Below are positions 8,508 to 17,038 of a DNA stretch of 37,822 nt, in pieces; the stretch's first letter is position 1; each line of letters opens with the position of its first letter. This DNA is from JASFJH01 sp050117725 (GTDB lineage: Bacteria > Pseudomonadota > Gammaproteobacteria > AKS1): the NCBI GenBank assembly GCA_050117725.1, contig JASFME010000001.1, positions 1 through 37,822 on the forward strand, given 5' to 3'. A model generated the notes under the pieces. It was not told where the DNA came from and did no database searches. It worked only from the letters and a program-made list of their open reading frames with translations. Position numbers and translations under genes: made by a program.

Positions 8508-9874
8508 TATCCCTTCACCCCCTGCGTTGCCAGCAGCGCCTTCACAACATCTTCCATATGCATGGCGCGCGATCCCTTGACGAGCACAACCGTGCGCCCA
8601 TCAAGCGTATTCCGTAATACTTCATTTAATTTATCGGCGCTCGTGAAATGCAGCCCGTTCTGGCCAAAGGCCTGCGTCGCGGCGCGACTGTATTCACCCA
8701 GCGTATACAGGTGGTCGATACCGCAGGCGCGTGCCTGCTGACCGGCCTCGGCATGCAGGGCTTCTGCCTGGGCGCCCAGTTCTGCCATATCGCCGAGCAC
8801 AAGAATGCGCGTACCCGGTAACGAGGCCAGCACATCCATCGCGGCACGCAGTGATGCCGGGTTGGCGTTATAGGTATCATCAATGATGGTTGCACCGTGC
8901 AGGCCAATCACCTGTTGCAGGCGGCCACCGACGGTGTGCATTGCGGCCAGCCCGGCACTGATTTTGTCAGGTTCGATATCAAGTGCCGTGGCCACGGCGG
9001 CCGCCGCCAGGGCATTCATGACATTATGCCGTCCCGGCAATGCCAGCATGACCTCGGCCTCGCCAAGCGGGGTCTGTAGCATAAAACGTGTACCGGCCTG
9101 AGACTGTTCATCAAGCAACCGGGCGGTCACCCTGGCCTGCGGTGAGAAACCAAAATCGATCTGCCGGCAATGCCGGCTGATGGTGCGCCAGTATTCGGCA
9201 AAATCATCGTCGGCATTGATGATGGCCCAGCCCTCCTCATCCAGTGCCTCGAACAGCTCACCCTTGGCACGGGCCACACCCTCGAGATCACCGAAACCTT
9301 CGAGATGTGCCGGCATCGCATTGTTCACGACCGCAACATCCGGCCGGGTAATCTCGGCCAGCCAGGCAATCTCCCCGGCATGATTCGCGCCCATTTCGAT
9401 CACGGCGTGCGTATGTTGCTGCTCGAGACGGAACAGGGTCTGTGGCACCCCGATGTCATTATTCAGGTTGCCCTTTGTCACGAGTGGTTCGCCCTGCCGG
9501 CGCAGGATCGCGGCGATCATTTCCTTGACCGTGGTCTTGCCGTTACTGCCGGTGACCGCAATAAAGGGGATGTTGAAGCGTTGCCGCCAGGCCAGGGCCA
9601 GCCGGCCCAGTGCCTCGCGCGTATCCTCGACCAGCAACAGCGGTAAACTGCTGACGCTGCGCTTTGCTACCACGGCGGCGACGGCGCCACCGGCCGCGGC
9701 GGCATCAAGAAATGCATGGGCATCGAAATGTTCACCCTGCAGCGCGATGAACAACTCGCCACCCTGCATGCTGCGACTGTCGGTGCTGACGCCGTGGAAC
9801 CGTAATGGCGCACCCACATACTGCGCGCCGATGGCCTGCGCGGCATCGCGTAATGTCATGCTGCAGGCATTCAT
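8507..9874 (-). CDS. murF: UDP-N-acetylmuramoyl-tripeptide--D-alanyl-D-alanine ligase
   Basis: MurF adds the D-Ala-D-Ala dipeptide made by Ddl, completing the UDP-MurNAc-pentapeptide. I take the start at MNACSMTLRDAAQ (455 residues; E. coli 452) because this ATG overlaps the murE stop as ATGA and has GGAG nine bases upstream. An upstream ATG at 9895 would lie deeper inside murE. The ATP loop GSNGKTTVKEM is at about 109-119. The central Mur ligase domain and the C-terminal domain starting near DDTYNANPAS are intact. Confidence 0.96.
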   Translation of the reverse strand: MNACSMTLRDAAQAIGAQYVGAPLRFHGVSTDSRSMQGGELFIALQGEHFDAHAFLDAAAAGGAVAAVVAKRSVSSLPLLLVEDTREALGRLALAWRQRFNIPFIAVTGSNGKTTVKEMIAAILRRQGEPLVTKGNLNNDIGVPQTLFRLEQQHTHAVIEMGANHAGEIAWLAEITRPDVAVVNNAMPAHLEGFGDLEGVARAKGELFEALDEEGWAIINADDDFAEYWRTISRHCRQIDFGFSPQARVTARLLDEQSQAGTRFMLQTPLGEAEVMLALPGRHNVMNALAAAAVATALDIEPDKISAGLAAMHTVGGRLQQVIGLHGATIIDDTYNANPASLRAAMDVLASLPGTRILVLGDMAELGAQAEALHAEAGQQARACGIDHLYTLGEYSRAATQAFGQNGLHFTSADKLNEVLRNTLDGRTVVLVKGSRAMHMEDVVKALLATQGVKG

Positions 9875-11439
9875 GATTGATGCTCCACAAGCCATGCCTT
9901 AATCACCGCGGCATCACTGAACGGCAGGCGCTGCTCGCCAATGATCTGGTAATCCTCGTGGCCCTTGCCGGCCACAAGGACGATGTCCTGTGCCGTGGCC
10001 GATGCCAGGGCATCGCAGATCGCCTTGCCGCGGTCGTGTTCAATATGGACCTGGCCGGGGTGCTGCATACCCTCGCAAATATCGCTGATGATCGCGGCAG
10101 GCTGTTCGCTGCGCGGATTGTCATCGGTCAGGATCACCCTGTCGGCCAGCTGTTCGGCCTCGGCGCCCATGAGCGGACGTTTGCCGCGATCACGGTCGCC
10201 GCCGCAACCGAACACGCAGATCAGTTTGCCGGGAGTATGTTCGCGCAATGCGGATAGCACTGCGCGCAACGCATCCGGGGTATGCGCATAATCAATGACC
10301 ACACGCGGCTGTCCTGTCTCCCCGTCCAGGGCCTGCATCCGGCCAGGCACGGTATGCACCCCGGCCAGCATCGCGGTCGCATCCCGCACCGGGTAGCCGC
10401 GTAACAACAGTACCGACAATGCGGCCAGCAGGTTGCTGGCATTGAAACGGCCAAGCAGTGCACTGTGCAGTTCAGCCTCGCCCCACGGCGTCGTCACCTG
10501 CATCTGCATGCCCGTCGCTTCAAGCTGCAAGTGCCGGGCAGTCACACAACCGAGCAACAACGGGTGACGCAGTTGCGATTCAAATTTATCGAGCGTGTCA
10601 CTCAGGCCGTAACACAGCACCTGCACGGTACCCGGCACTTCCTGCAACAACTGGCGACCATACTCGTCATCAATATTGATCACGGCATAGTCGAGGCCCG
10701 GCACATCAAACAACATGCGTTTGGCCTGTGCATAGCCTTCCATGCTTTCGTGGTAGTCGAGGTGATCGCGACTCAGGTTGGTAAACACGGCGACGTTGAA
10801 GTCGACGCCGTTCGCCCGGCCCTGCACAAGACCATGCGAGGAAACTTCCATGACCACGTTCTTGATCCCCTGCTCGCACAAATCCGCAAGTTGATGCTGC
10901 AGGCTGATCGCATCGGGTGTGGTGGTGGCACTGCTTTGTAACTGACCGTAGACACCGTTACCGAGGGTACCGAGCACACCGCACGGCGCCTGGCCTGACA
11001 GTGCCTCGGCAATAAACTGCGCGCAGGAGGTCTTGCCGTTCGTACCGGTGATTCCGATCACGAATTGTTGCGATGACGGCCGCGCATAAAAACGCGAGGC
11101 AATAATACCCAGTTTGCTGCGCAGCTCACTCACCGGGATGAGCAGCACGCCCGTGGTCTGCAGGGCCGTCAGGGCCTGCATGACAGCGGGATGTTCGGCA
11201 AGGCAATCGCCGTCTTCATAGGCGATCGCGATGGCCCCGGCATCAAGCGCGGCCTTTGCATACAACAGGCCATGTGTGTGGGTGCCGGCACAGGCACAGA
11301 ACAGGTCGCCCGGCCGCGTCCTGCGGTTATCAATCGCCAGGCCTTCGACCGGTATTTCCTGCGACGGCAAGTGCTCTGCCAGGCCTTCAAGCAGGTATTG
11401 CAGTGTATGCATACTGGACGGGATCGTGTTGGCCATCAT
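9871..11439 (-). CDS. murE: UDP-N-acetylmuramoyl-L-alanyl-D-glutamate--meso-DAP ligase
   Basis: MurE adds the third peptide residue. The 522-residue product carries the ATP loop GTNGKTSCAQFIAEAL (from 132) and the motif DNPR (440-443), which in this family marks meso-diaminopimelate specificity. The cell wall is therefore expected to be the DAP type. The start is a tandem ATGATG whose first ATG overlaps the ftsI stop. The protein is slightly longer than E. coli MurE (495). Confidence 0.96.
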   Translation of the reverse strand: MMANTIPSSMHTLQYLLEGLAEHLPSQEIPVEGLAIDNRRTRPGDLFCACAGTHTHGLLYAKAALDAGAIAIAYEDGDCLAEHPAVMQALTALQTTGVLLIPVSELRSKLGIIASRFYARPSSQQFVIGITGTNGKTSCAQFIAEALSGQAPCGVLGTLGNGVYGQLQSSATTTPDAISLQHQLADLCEQGIKNVVMEVSSHGLVQGRANGVDFNVAVFTNLSRDHLDYHESMEGYAQAKRMLFDVPGLDYAVINIDDEYGRQLLQEVPGTVQVLCYGLSDTLDKFESQLRHPLLLGCVTARHLQLEATGMQMQVTTPWGEAELHSALLGRFNASNLLAALSVLLLRGYPVRDATAMLAGVHTVPGRMQALDGETGQPRVVIDYAHTPDALRAVLSALREHTPGKLICVFGCGGDRDRGKRPLMGAEAEQLADRVILTDDNPRSEQPAAIISDICEGMQHPGQVHIEHDRGKAICDALASATAQDIVLVAGKGHEDYQIIGEQRLPFSDAAVIKAWLVEHQS

Positions 11440-13181
11440 AACCGACCTCCCGTCTCTGCCGGGCTACTATCTGCGGTGCCGGCCTGTGCGAAGCGCGCGT
11501 TTTGCGGCAAGGCATCCGGGGCGATATTCAACAAGCGCAGCGCACCGGCCATGACGTTGGCAAACACCGGGCCGGCCACCTGGCCGCCATAATATTCATC
11601 ACCACCGGGCTCGTTGATCATCACTACGCAGACCAGTTGCGGCTGACTGACCGGGGCCAGCCCGGCAAACACGGCAACGTACTTGTCATCGACATAACCG
11701 CCTATACCGGACTTGCGTACCGTGCCGGTCTTGCCGGCAATACGGTAACCACGCACCTGTGCGCGTGTACCGGTACCACCCGCCGCCACGACCGACTCGA
11801 GCATATGCAAGACATCATTCGCAGTACTGCGGCGCATAACCTCCACGGCCGGCGCAATCGCATCGGCATCATCAACACGTTGCAACGTGACCGGCTGCAG
11901 AGCGCCATCATTGGCAAACACGGTGTAGGCCTGCGCCAGTTGCAGGGGCGTAACAGACAGGCCATAACCGAATGCGAGCGTGGCGCGATCAATCTCGCGC
12001 CACTTGCGATAATCCGACAACATACCGCCTGTCTCGCCGGGAAAACCGCTGCTTGTGACTTCTCCAAAACCTACCCGTGAATACAGTTGCCAGAGTTGTT
12101 CGGGCGGCAACGACAACGCGATCTTGCTGGCACCGACATTGCTCGACTTGGTGATCACGGTTGCCACATCAATGCTGCCGTAGTTGTGGATGTCGCGCAC
12201 CGTGTTGCCGCCGACCTGGTAAAAACCCGGCGTGGTATCGATTATCGTATCCGGCTGATACAACCCCTGTTCAAGCGCGGCGGACACCGTGAACGGTTTC
12301 ATCGTCGAACCCGGTTCAAACACATCGGTCACGGCACGGTTGCGGTAACGTTCACCCTGTAAATGTTTACGATTGTTCGGGTTGAAGGCCGGCTGATTGA
12401 CCATCGCCAGCACTTCACCGGTTTTCGCATCGAGTAGCACGAGCGATCCCGAACGCGCCTTGTGTTTCTGCACGGCTGCTTTCAATTCGCTGTAGGCGAG
12501 GTACTGCAGGCGACGATCAATACTGAGCAGAAGGTCCCTGCCCGGTTCTGGCTGGCGAATGCTTTCCACATCAGCGATAACATGTCCCAGGCGATCCTTG
12601 AGTACGCGTTTGCTGCCGTCATGCCCGCGTAACCAGTCATCATAGGACAGTTCAATACCTTCCTGTCCGACATCATCGACATTCGTGAAGCCAACCACGT
12701 GACCGCTGACCTCACCGGTCGGATAATAACGGCGGTATTCACGTTGCAGGGCAATACCCGGGATCTTCAATGCCATGACATCACGCGCCAGATCCGGGTG
12801 CACACGGCGCTTCAGGTAGACAAACTCACGCCCCTTACGGGTCGCCAGCAGACTTTGCAGGCTGTCACTGTCCATGCCAAGCAGTTTCGCCAGGTGCAAC
12901 CGCTGTTTGCCTTCGAATTGCACATCACGGGGATTCATCCAGATCGAATCAACCGGTGTACTGATTGCCAGGGGTTCACCGTGGCGATCCAGAACCATGC
13001 CACGGTGCGCCGACATACTGACCACACGCAGGGCACGCGCATCGCCCTGCCCTTGCAGGAAGTCCTTGCGCAGCACCTGCAGGTCGACGAGCCGCCAGAT
13101 CAGGGCAATGGCGACAAGCAACAACAGGCCGAACACAAAGTGTCGGCGCAACGGGTAAAACTGTACGTTGTCATCACTCAT
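11436..13181 (-). CDS. ftsI: Septal transpeptidase FtsI (PBP3)
   Basis: FtsI is the class B penicillin-binding protein that crosslinks septal peptidoglycan with FtsW. The 581-residue protein has a short cytoplasmic tail, one membrane segment at about residues 13-32, a pedestal domain and a transpeptidase domain. All three active-site motifs are present: STMK (292-295, nucleophile S292), SSN (346-348) and KTGT (484-487). The length matches E. coli FtsI (588). It overlaps ftsL upstream by eight bases and murE downstream by four. Confidence 0.97.
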   Translation of the reverse strand: MSDDNVQFYPLRRHFVFGLLLLVAIALIWRLVDLQVLRKDFLQGQGDARALRVVSMSAHRGMVLDRHGEPLAISTPVDSIWMNPRDVQFEGKQRLHLAKLLGMDSDSLQSLLATRKGREFVYLKRRVHPDLARDVMALKIPGIALQREYRRYYPTGEVSGHVVGFTNVDDVGQEGIELSYDDWLRGHDGSKRVLKDRLGHVIADVESIRQPEPGRDLLLSIDRRLQYLAYSELKAAVQKHKARSGSLVLLDAKTGEVLAMVNQPAFNPNNRKHLQGERYRNRAVTDVFEPGSTMKPFTVSAALEQGLYQPDTIIDTTPGFYQVGGNTVRDIHNYGSIDVATVITKSSNVGASKIALSLPPEQLWQLYSRVGFGEVTSSGFPGETGGMLSDYRKWREIDRATLAFGYGLSVTPLQLAQAYTVFANDGALQPVTLQRVDDADAIAPAVEVMRRSTANDVLHMLESVVAAGGTGTRAQVRGYRIAGKTGTVRKSGIGGYVDDKYVAVFAGLAPVSQPQLVCVVMINEPGGDEYYGGQVAGPVFANVMAGALRLLNIAPDALPQNARFAQAGTADSSPAETGGRL

Positions 13182-13449
13182 TTGTCGTTGTCACGATCGT
13201 GATCGTGTCCATATCCGGAACAACCATGTTCAAACGTTCATTTGCAGTACCGGCAATCCTGCCATGGGTCGCCCAGGTACTCTGTTCGAGTTGCAGGCGC
13301 CCCCATTCAATGTTCATATCGTCACGCTCCGCCTCGAGCGCCTGCAGATCGACAAACAGGCGCCTGCTCTCATGCTTGCTGTAGACAACGGCAAGTGCCG
13401 ATGCCAACACCGCTGCAGCGAGCACGAACGGTGCGATCCAGATGCGCAT
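13174..13449 (-). CDS. ftsL: Cell division protein FtsL
   Basis: FtsL is a small bitopic protein that forms the FtsQLB complex and helps activate FtsWI. From the ATG at 13449 the product is 91 residues (MRIWIAPFVLAAAVLASALA), with one N-terminal membrane segment followed by a helix of the coiled-coil type (SKHESRRLFVDLQALEAERD). The usual FtsL end, with an AxERLNM-type segment near residue 74, is present. GTG (13458) and TTG (13455) starts overlapping the rsmH stop are possible alternatives, and a GGAG lies upstream. Place between rsmH and ftsI is canonical. Confidence 0.9.
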   Translation of the reverse strand: MRIWIAPFVLAAAVLASALAVVYSKHESRRLFVDLQALEAERDDMNIEWGRLQLEQSTWATHGRIAGTANERLNMVVPDMDTITIVTTTNE

Positions 13450-13451
13450 GC

Positions 13452-14399
13452 TCAACACCGCTCCGCGACGCGCAACACGGCACTGCGTGCCCGAGGATTG
13501 ACCGCCAGCTCGGCATCGCTGGCATACACGGGCTTGCCGATCACCTGCATACGGATATTGCGCTGAGCATCGGTCACGGGCAGATCGCGTGGCAGGTCAT
13601 CACCACGTGCCTGGTCACGCATAAATCGTTTCACCACCCGATCTTCGAGTGAATGGAAACTGATCACGACGAGACGCCCGCCACTGGTCAGCATATCCAC
13701 GGAGTCTTGCAATACCTCTTTGATTTCTTCCAGCTCACGGTTGATAAAAATCCGGATCGCCTGGAAGGTACGCGTAGCAGGATGCTTGTGTTTTTCATGC
13801 GATGGGTTGGCGCGGGCGACAACCGCGGCAAGTTCGGCCGTGGTTGTGATCGGTTGTTCCTTGCAGGCCGCGACGATTGCACGCGCAATGCGCTTCGCAT
13901 AACGCTCCTCGCCGTAATCACGCAACACCGTCGCGATATCGCGTTCACTGGCGCTGCCCAGCCACTGCGCGGCCGTCATGCCCCGCGTGTTATCCATGCG
14001 CATATCGAGCGGGCCATCGTGCTGGAAACTGAAACCACGGGATGGGTCGTCAAGTTGCGGAGAGGAGACCCCGAGGTCGAGCAATATGCCATCGACCTTG
14101 CCGGTCCATCCCAGATTTTCGACCTGTGCTTGCATTGTCGTAAACGAACCCTGCTTGATCGTGAAACGACTGTCTTCTTCCGCCAGTTGCTGCGCGACCT
14201 GGATCGCATGCGGGTCGCGATCCAGGGCCAGCAACCGGCCGTTTTCATCCAGGCGTTGCAATATGGCGCGCGCATGTCCGCCCCGCCCAAAGGTGCCATC
14301 GACATACAGGCCGTCGGGACGAAGCGAGAGAGCCGCCAGCGCCTCATCCAGCAACACTGGACGATGCGTATAGGTCATGCCTGTCTGACCCGTTGTCAT
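13452..14399 (-). CDS. rsmH: 16S rRNA (cytosine1402-N4)-methyltransferase
   Basis: RsmH (MraW) methylates N4 of C1402 in the ribosomal P site. RsmI, also in this window, modifies the 2'-OH of the same nucleotide. I start at MTTGQTGMTYTHRPVLLDEA (315 residues; E. coli 313). A GGAGGA lies about 15 bases upstream, and the internal ATG at 14378 is the alternative. The SAM-binding motif VDGTFGRGGHARAIL follows at about 33, and LDLGVSSPQLDDPSRGFSF and ISFHSLEDRVVKRFM are clear family signatures. The frame stays open upstream into mraZ, but that part is not part of the gene. Confidence 0.95.
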   Translation of the reverse strand: MTTGQTGMTYTHRPVLLDEALAALSLRPDGLYVDGTFGRGGHARAILQRLDENGRLLALDRDPHAIQVAQQLAEEDSRFTIKQGSFTTMQAQVENLGWTGKVDGILLDLGVSSPQLDDPSRGFSFQHDGPLDMRMDNTRGMTAAQWLGSASERDIATVLRDYGEERYAKRIARAIVAACKEQPITTTAELAAVVARANPSHEKHKHPATRTFQAIRIFINRELEEIKEVLQDSVDMLTSGGRLVVISFHSLEDRVVKRFMRDQARGDDLPRDLPVTDAQRNIRMQVIGKPVYASDAELAVNPRARSAVLRVAERC

Positions 14400-14439
14400 C
14401 GAACCGGCCTGAGCTCCTCCGCGCATGGTGATAACCGGC

Positions 14440-14895
14440 TTACAGCGACAGCGACTCGAACTCGGCCGGCAGGTCGAGTTCGTCACCTTCATCTTCCGCA
14501 AGCCAGGCCTCACGCCGCTCGTTCCACAACTTCTCGTCCCACAATTCGAATTTGTTGCCCTGGCCAATCAACACGGCATTGCGTTCCAGGTTGGCAAATT
14601 CACGAAGCGGTGGCGGCAACAATACGCGACCACTTCCATCAAGCTGGCACTCGGTGGCATGACCAATCAACAGGCGCTGCAGACGACGGGCCTGTTTGTT
14701 CAGACTGGGCAAGCGCACGAGTTTGCGTTCTATTTCTTCCCATTCAGGCAGGGGGTAAATGAGCAGGCAATGATCGCGATCGACCGTTACGACGATCTGG
14801 CCGTCGCACCGTTCGTGCAATCGCTCGCGATAGCGCGTCGGTATGGCCATACGCCCTTTCGCATCAAGCGAGATGTTGTTCACGCCTCGAAACAC
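14440..14895 (-). CDS. mraZ: Transcriptional regulator MraZ
   Basis: MraZ is an AbrB-fold DNA-binding protein that represses its own dcw operon. The 151-residue product has two tandem repeats, each with the family DxxxR motif: DAKGR (11-15) and DGSGR (86-90). The start is GTG (FRGVNNISL), supported by a GGAGG seven bases upstream. The length fits E. coli MraZ (152). It is the first gene after the dcw promoter and the TGG repeat array described separately, which supports autoregulation. Confidence 0.96.
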   Translation of the reverse strand: MFRGVNNISLDAKGRMAIPTRYRERLHERCDGQIVVTVDRDHCLLIYPLPEWEEIERKLVRLPSLNKQARRLQRLLIGHATECQLDGSGRVLLPPPLREFANLERNAVLIGQGNKFELWDEKLWNERREAWLAEDEGDELDLPAEFESLSL

Positions 14896-14922
14896 TCTTT
14901 CCCCTCCAGCGGGTGAAAGGTC

Positions 14923-14958
14923 GATCCATTCTTATCCACTTTTCACCACTTTTTGTCA
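14923..14958 (-). promoter_or_regulatory. Probable MraZ operator: TGG repeats at 10-bp spacing
   Basis: Read on the minus strand, TGG triplets start at 14948, 14938 and 14928, with a fourth, degenerate TGA unit at 14958. The repeats read TGGTGAAAAG, TGGATAAGAA and TGGATCGACC. Direct TGGG-type or AAAGTGG-type repeats with 10-bp periodicity upstream of mraZ are the known MraZ binding sites. Here the array begins in the -10 box and covers the expected transcription start, a good place to block RNA polymerase. Confidence 0.8.
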
Positions 14959-14986
14959 CTATAGGTATGAGTCATGCCACTGTCAA
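14958..14986 (-). promoter_or_regulatory. Sigma70 promoter of the dcw operon
   Basis: The minus strand reads TTGACA (14986-14981), 17 bases, then TATAGT (14963-14958), five of six matches to the -10 consensus with ideal spacing. Transcription would begin near 14951, about 56 bases before the mraZ GTG. The MraZ repeat array overlaps the -10 end. Confidence 0.85.
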
Positions 14987-14988
14987 GC

Positions 14989-15016
14989 AGAATTCTCCCC
15001 GAAACCGGAGAATTCT
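14989..15016. repeat. Perfect 10-bp inverted repeat just upstream of the dcw -35 box
   Basis: The arms AGAATTCTCC (14989-14998) and GGAGAATTCT (15007-15016) pair perfectly around an eight-base loop. The right arm end on the minus strand is only three bases before the TTGACA box. No U-tract follows on either strand, so it is more likely a protein-binding site than a terminator. The regulator is unknown. Confidence 0.5.
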
Positions 15017-15163
15017 TGTTGTTACGTCAAAGACTTAGCCGCGTTTGCGAAAGGACAAAAAAGGTGGTTTTGTGGAAAATCGTAAAATATTAATTACTTT
15101 AATATCATGTACTTGCTGAATTTAGTTAATACAGGACATTAAGAGTTTTGCGTAGTGGGTTGG

Positions 15164-15179
15164 AAAAAAGGAGTCGGCC
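15164..15179 (-). terminator. Terminator of rnpB formed by its own P1 3' strand and a T6 tract
   Basis: On the minus strand GGCCGACTCC is followed at once by TTTTTT (15169-15164). The 3' strand of P1 pairs with the 5' end of the RNA more than 300 nt away, so the conserved helix followed by U6 could act as the stop signal. No separate downstream hairpin was found. The next 150 bases to the dcw inverted repeat are AT-rich and hold no gene. Confidence 0.45.
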
Positions 15180-15513
15180 GGTAAGCCGGGTTCTGTCGTG
15201 GACGATCATTCATCTGGGATGCGCGTCACCGCGCACCTCAAGCAACCTACCCGGGAACAGTGCGGGCCACACCATTGTTCCCCTATTTGGTCTTGCTCCG
15301 GGTGGGGTTTACCCTGCCACTGCTGTTACCAGCAGCGCGGTGCGCTCTTACCGCACCATTTCACCCTTACCGGCGGCCGAAGCCACGTAGGCGGTATATT
15401 TTCTGCGGCACTTTCCATCGGCTCACGCCGCCCAGGTATTACCTGGCACCCTGCCCTGCGGAGCCCGGACTTTCCTCCCTCCCTTGCGGAAGAGCGATCG
15501 TCTGGCCGACTCC
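15170..15513 (-). ncRNA. rnpB: RNase P RNA (M1 RNA, bacterial type A)
   Basis: This is the catalytic RNA that trims the 5' leader of tRNAs. On the minus strand the RNA begins GGAGTCGGCCAGACGATCGC and ends GGCCGACTCC. The first and last ten bases are perfectly complementary and form helix P1. The universally conserved segments are present: GAGGAAAGTCCGGGCTC near the 5' side (about 15463-15479) and ACAGAACCCGGCTTA near the 3' end (about 15184-15198). About 344 nt is a little shorter than E. coli (377), so one or more peripheral helices may be small. It lies between the TPR-like gene and the dcw promoter. Confidence 0.96.
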
Positions 15514-15520
15514 AGCAGCT

Positions 15521-15526
15521 ATTATA
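15521..15526 (-). promoter_or_regulatory. Perfect -10 box of rnpB
   Basis: The minus strand reads TATAAT at 15526-15521, which places the start near 15514, in agreement with the RNA 5' end at 15513. The -35 region lies in the last codons of the upstream gene and is poor (AACACA at 17-bp spacing), so another activator or upstream contacts may matter. Confidence 0.65.
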
Positions 15527-15532
15527 ACAGTG

Positions 15533-16018
15533 TCAGGCCTGGCTGTGTTGTAAACCGTGGTAGGTGATTTTGCCGAGCAACTTGTTGATGGGGTTGTCGC
15601 GACTCAGGAAAGGCAATACCACCGCGCGGCGAATGCCGAGTTTGTGTCGCATGTGGATCAGATCCGGGTGGGTTGCATCAACGTCGAGGCCATGCCGAAT
15701 AGTACTGATAGCAGCTCGCCGGTTACCTCGGGCCAGTTCTGCCCGGGCGAGATTGAAAAACACATCACCGTCGAAACATTCGCTGCTGGCGGCCTGCCGG
15801 CACAGGTCGAACCCGTTCATATGGCCGCTGCGAGATAATAGCAGGCCGTGGTAGGAACGATACTTGTTCTTGTAGACATTATCGTGTGCAGTTTGTACAT
15901 CGGCGCGCGCAAAACAATCGAGTGCGCCTCGCTCGTCTCCCTCCTCCAGACACCGCATACCTTCGCGAAACTCGAGGCACATGGCCGCGTAGTCGCGGTA
16001 AGTATCCATGTTAACCAT
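15533..16018 (-). CDS. Small TPR-like protein of unknown function
   Basis: This 161-residue soluble protein has no signal peptide. It is predicted to be helical, with tetratricopeptide-like stretches such as GMRCLEEGDERGALDCFARA (about 20-39) and FFNLARAELARGNRRAAISTIRHGL (about 87-111), where small and aromatic residues recur as in TPR helices. Such proteins usually mediate protein contacts. The end (FLSRDNPINKLLGKITY) is basic. An ATG three codons in (MDTYRDY) is an alternative start. It lies downstream of rsmI on the same strand, and its last bases contain the rnpB promoter region. No specific role can be assigned. Confidence 0.75.
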   Translation of the reverse strand: MVNMDTYRDYAAMCLEFREGMRCLEEGDERGALDCFARADVQTAHDNVYKNKYRSYHGLLLSRSGHMNGFDLCRQAASSECFDGDVFFNLARAELARGNRRAAISTIRHGLDVDATHPDLIHMRHKLGIRRAVVLPFLSRDNPINKLLGKITYHGLQHSQA

Positions 16019-16129
16019 AACTGTGCTTCCCCGGACGTGACGTGGCGGTAGGCCGCCATTATTTTTCAGTGTTTGTAAGTGATTGATGAATATATAACAA
16101 ACACAGGTTTACCGGCAATCCTGCGGTGG

Positions 16130-17005
16130 TTATTTCTCGCCCTGTTGCCAGCCCAGGGCGCGCTGGTACAGTTCATTCTTGCGTTCGCCACGGATCGCCG
16201 CTGCCAGCCGGGCGGCCTGTTTCAGCGGTAATTCTTCAAGCAGGATGCGCAACACTCGGTCAGTCTCGTGGTGATCAACCGTCGCCTCCGGCGCGCCGTG
16301 CACGATGATCACAAATTCCCCGCGTCGCTGATCTTCGTCTGCCTGCAATTGCCCGGCGAGTGTGGCCAGATCGCCTGTCAGAAACGTTTCGAAGCGCTTG
16401 GTTAACTCACGCGCGAGGACGGCCTCGCGGCTATCACCGAATAGTTCGCGCAGGTCCGCGAGCGTATCCTCGATGCGGTGCGGCGCTTCATAAAACACGA
16501 GGGTGCGCGGTTCGGCCGCCAGTTGTTCGAGTTGCTTGCGCCGCGCCGCCCGTTTGCTCGGCAAGAAGCCCGCATAGACAAACCGGTCGGTGGGCAGGCC
16601 GCAGGCACTCAGCGCCGTGACCAGGGCGCTCGGACCGGGCACCGGCACGACCGGGATCCCGGCCTGGCGGGCCTCGCGCACCAGCACATAGCCCGGATCG
16701 CTGATAAGTGGTGTGCCGGCGTCCGAGATCAGCGCAATACTCTCGCCCTGCAAAAGGCGCGCGATCAGGCCGGCACTGGCCACCGGTTCATTGTGCTCGT
16801 GCAGGGCCAGCATCGGCGTGGCGATACCGAAATGATCCAGCAGGCGGCGGCTATGGCGTGTGTCCTCGGCCGCGATCCGATCGACCTCGCCCAGCACGCG
16901 CCGGGCACGCGGGGAAAGATCCTCGAGATTGCCGATCGGTGTAGCAACAATAAAAAGTGTGCCCGATTGCGTTGACACGGGTAGAGACCATCCAGATACT
17001 TGCAC
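16130..17005 (-). CDS. rsmI: 16S rRNA (cytidine1402-2'-O)-methyltransferase
   Basis: RsmI is a tetrapyrrole-methylase-fold enzyme that 2'-O-methylates C1402 of 16S rRNA, the partner modification of RsmH. The 291-residue product shows FIVATPIGNLEDLSPRA, IAAEDTRHSRRLLDHFGI, LISDAGTPLISDPGYVLV, VPGPSALVTALSACGLPTDRF and FYEAPHRIEDTL in the family order, and ends in the KNELYQRAL segment. It is divergent from lpoA with only about 33 bases between the start codons, the conserved yraL/yraM arrangement. Confidence 0.96.
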   Translation of the reverse strand: MQVSGWSLPVSTQSGTLFIVATPIGNLEDLSPRARRVLGEVDRIAAEDTRHSRRLLDHFGIATPMLALHEHNEPVASAGLIARLLQGESIALISDAGTPLISDPGYVLVREARQAGIPVVPVPGPSALVTALSACGLPTDRFVYAGFLPSKRAARRKQLEQLAAEPRTLVFYEAPHRIEDTLADLRELFGDSREAVLARELTKRFETFLTGDLATLAGQLQADEDQRRGEFVIIVHGAPEATVDHHETDRVLRILLEELPLKQAARLAAAIRGERKNELYQRALGWQQGEK

Positions 17006-17038
17006 AATGCGATCCGCACTGTATCACAATCCACATCC

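Noticed and set aside
13653..14762. 369-codon plus-strand open frame opposite rsmH and mraZ
   Set aside because: Crosses two genuine genes in antisense and resembles no protein.
16044..16066. GGCGG-TAGG-CCGCC hairpin with a T-rich tail on the plus strand
   Set aside because: No plus-strand gene ends here and the stem is five pairs, so a terminator role is not supported.
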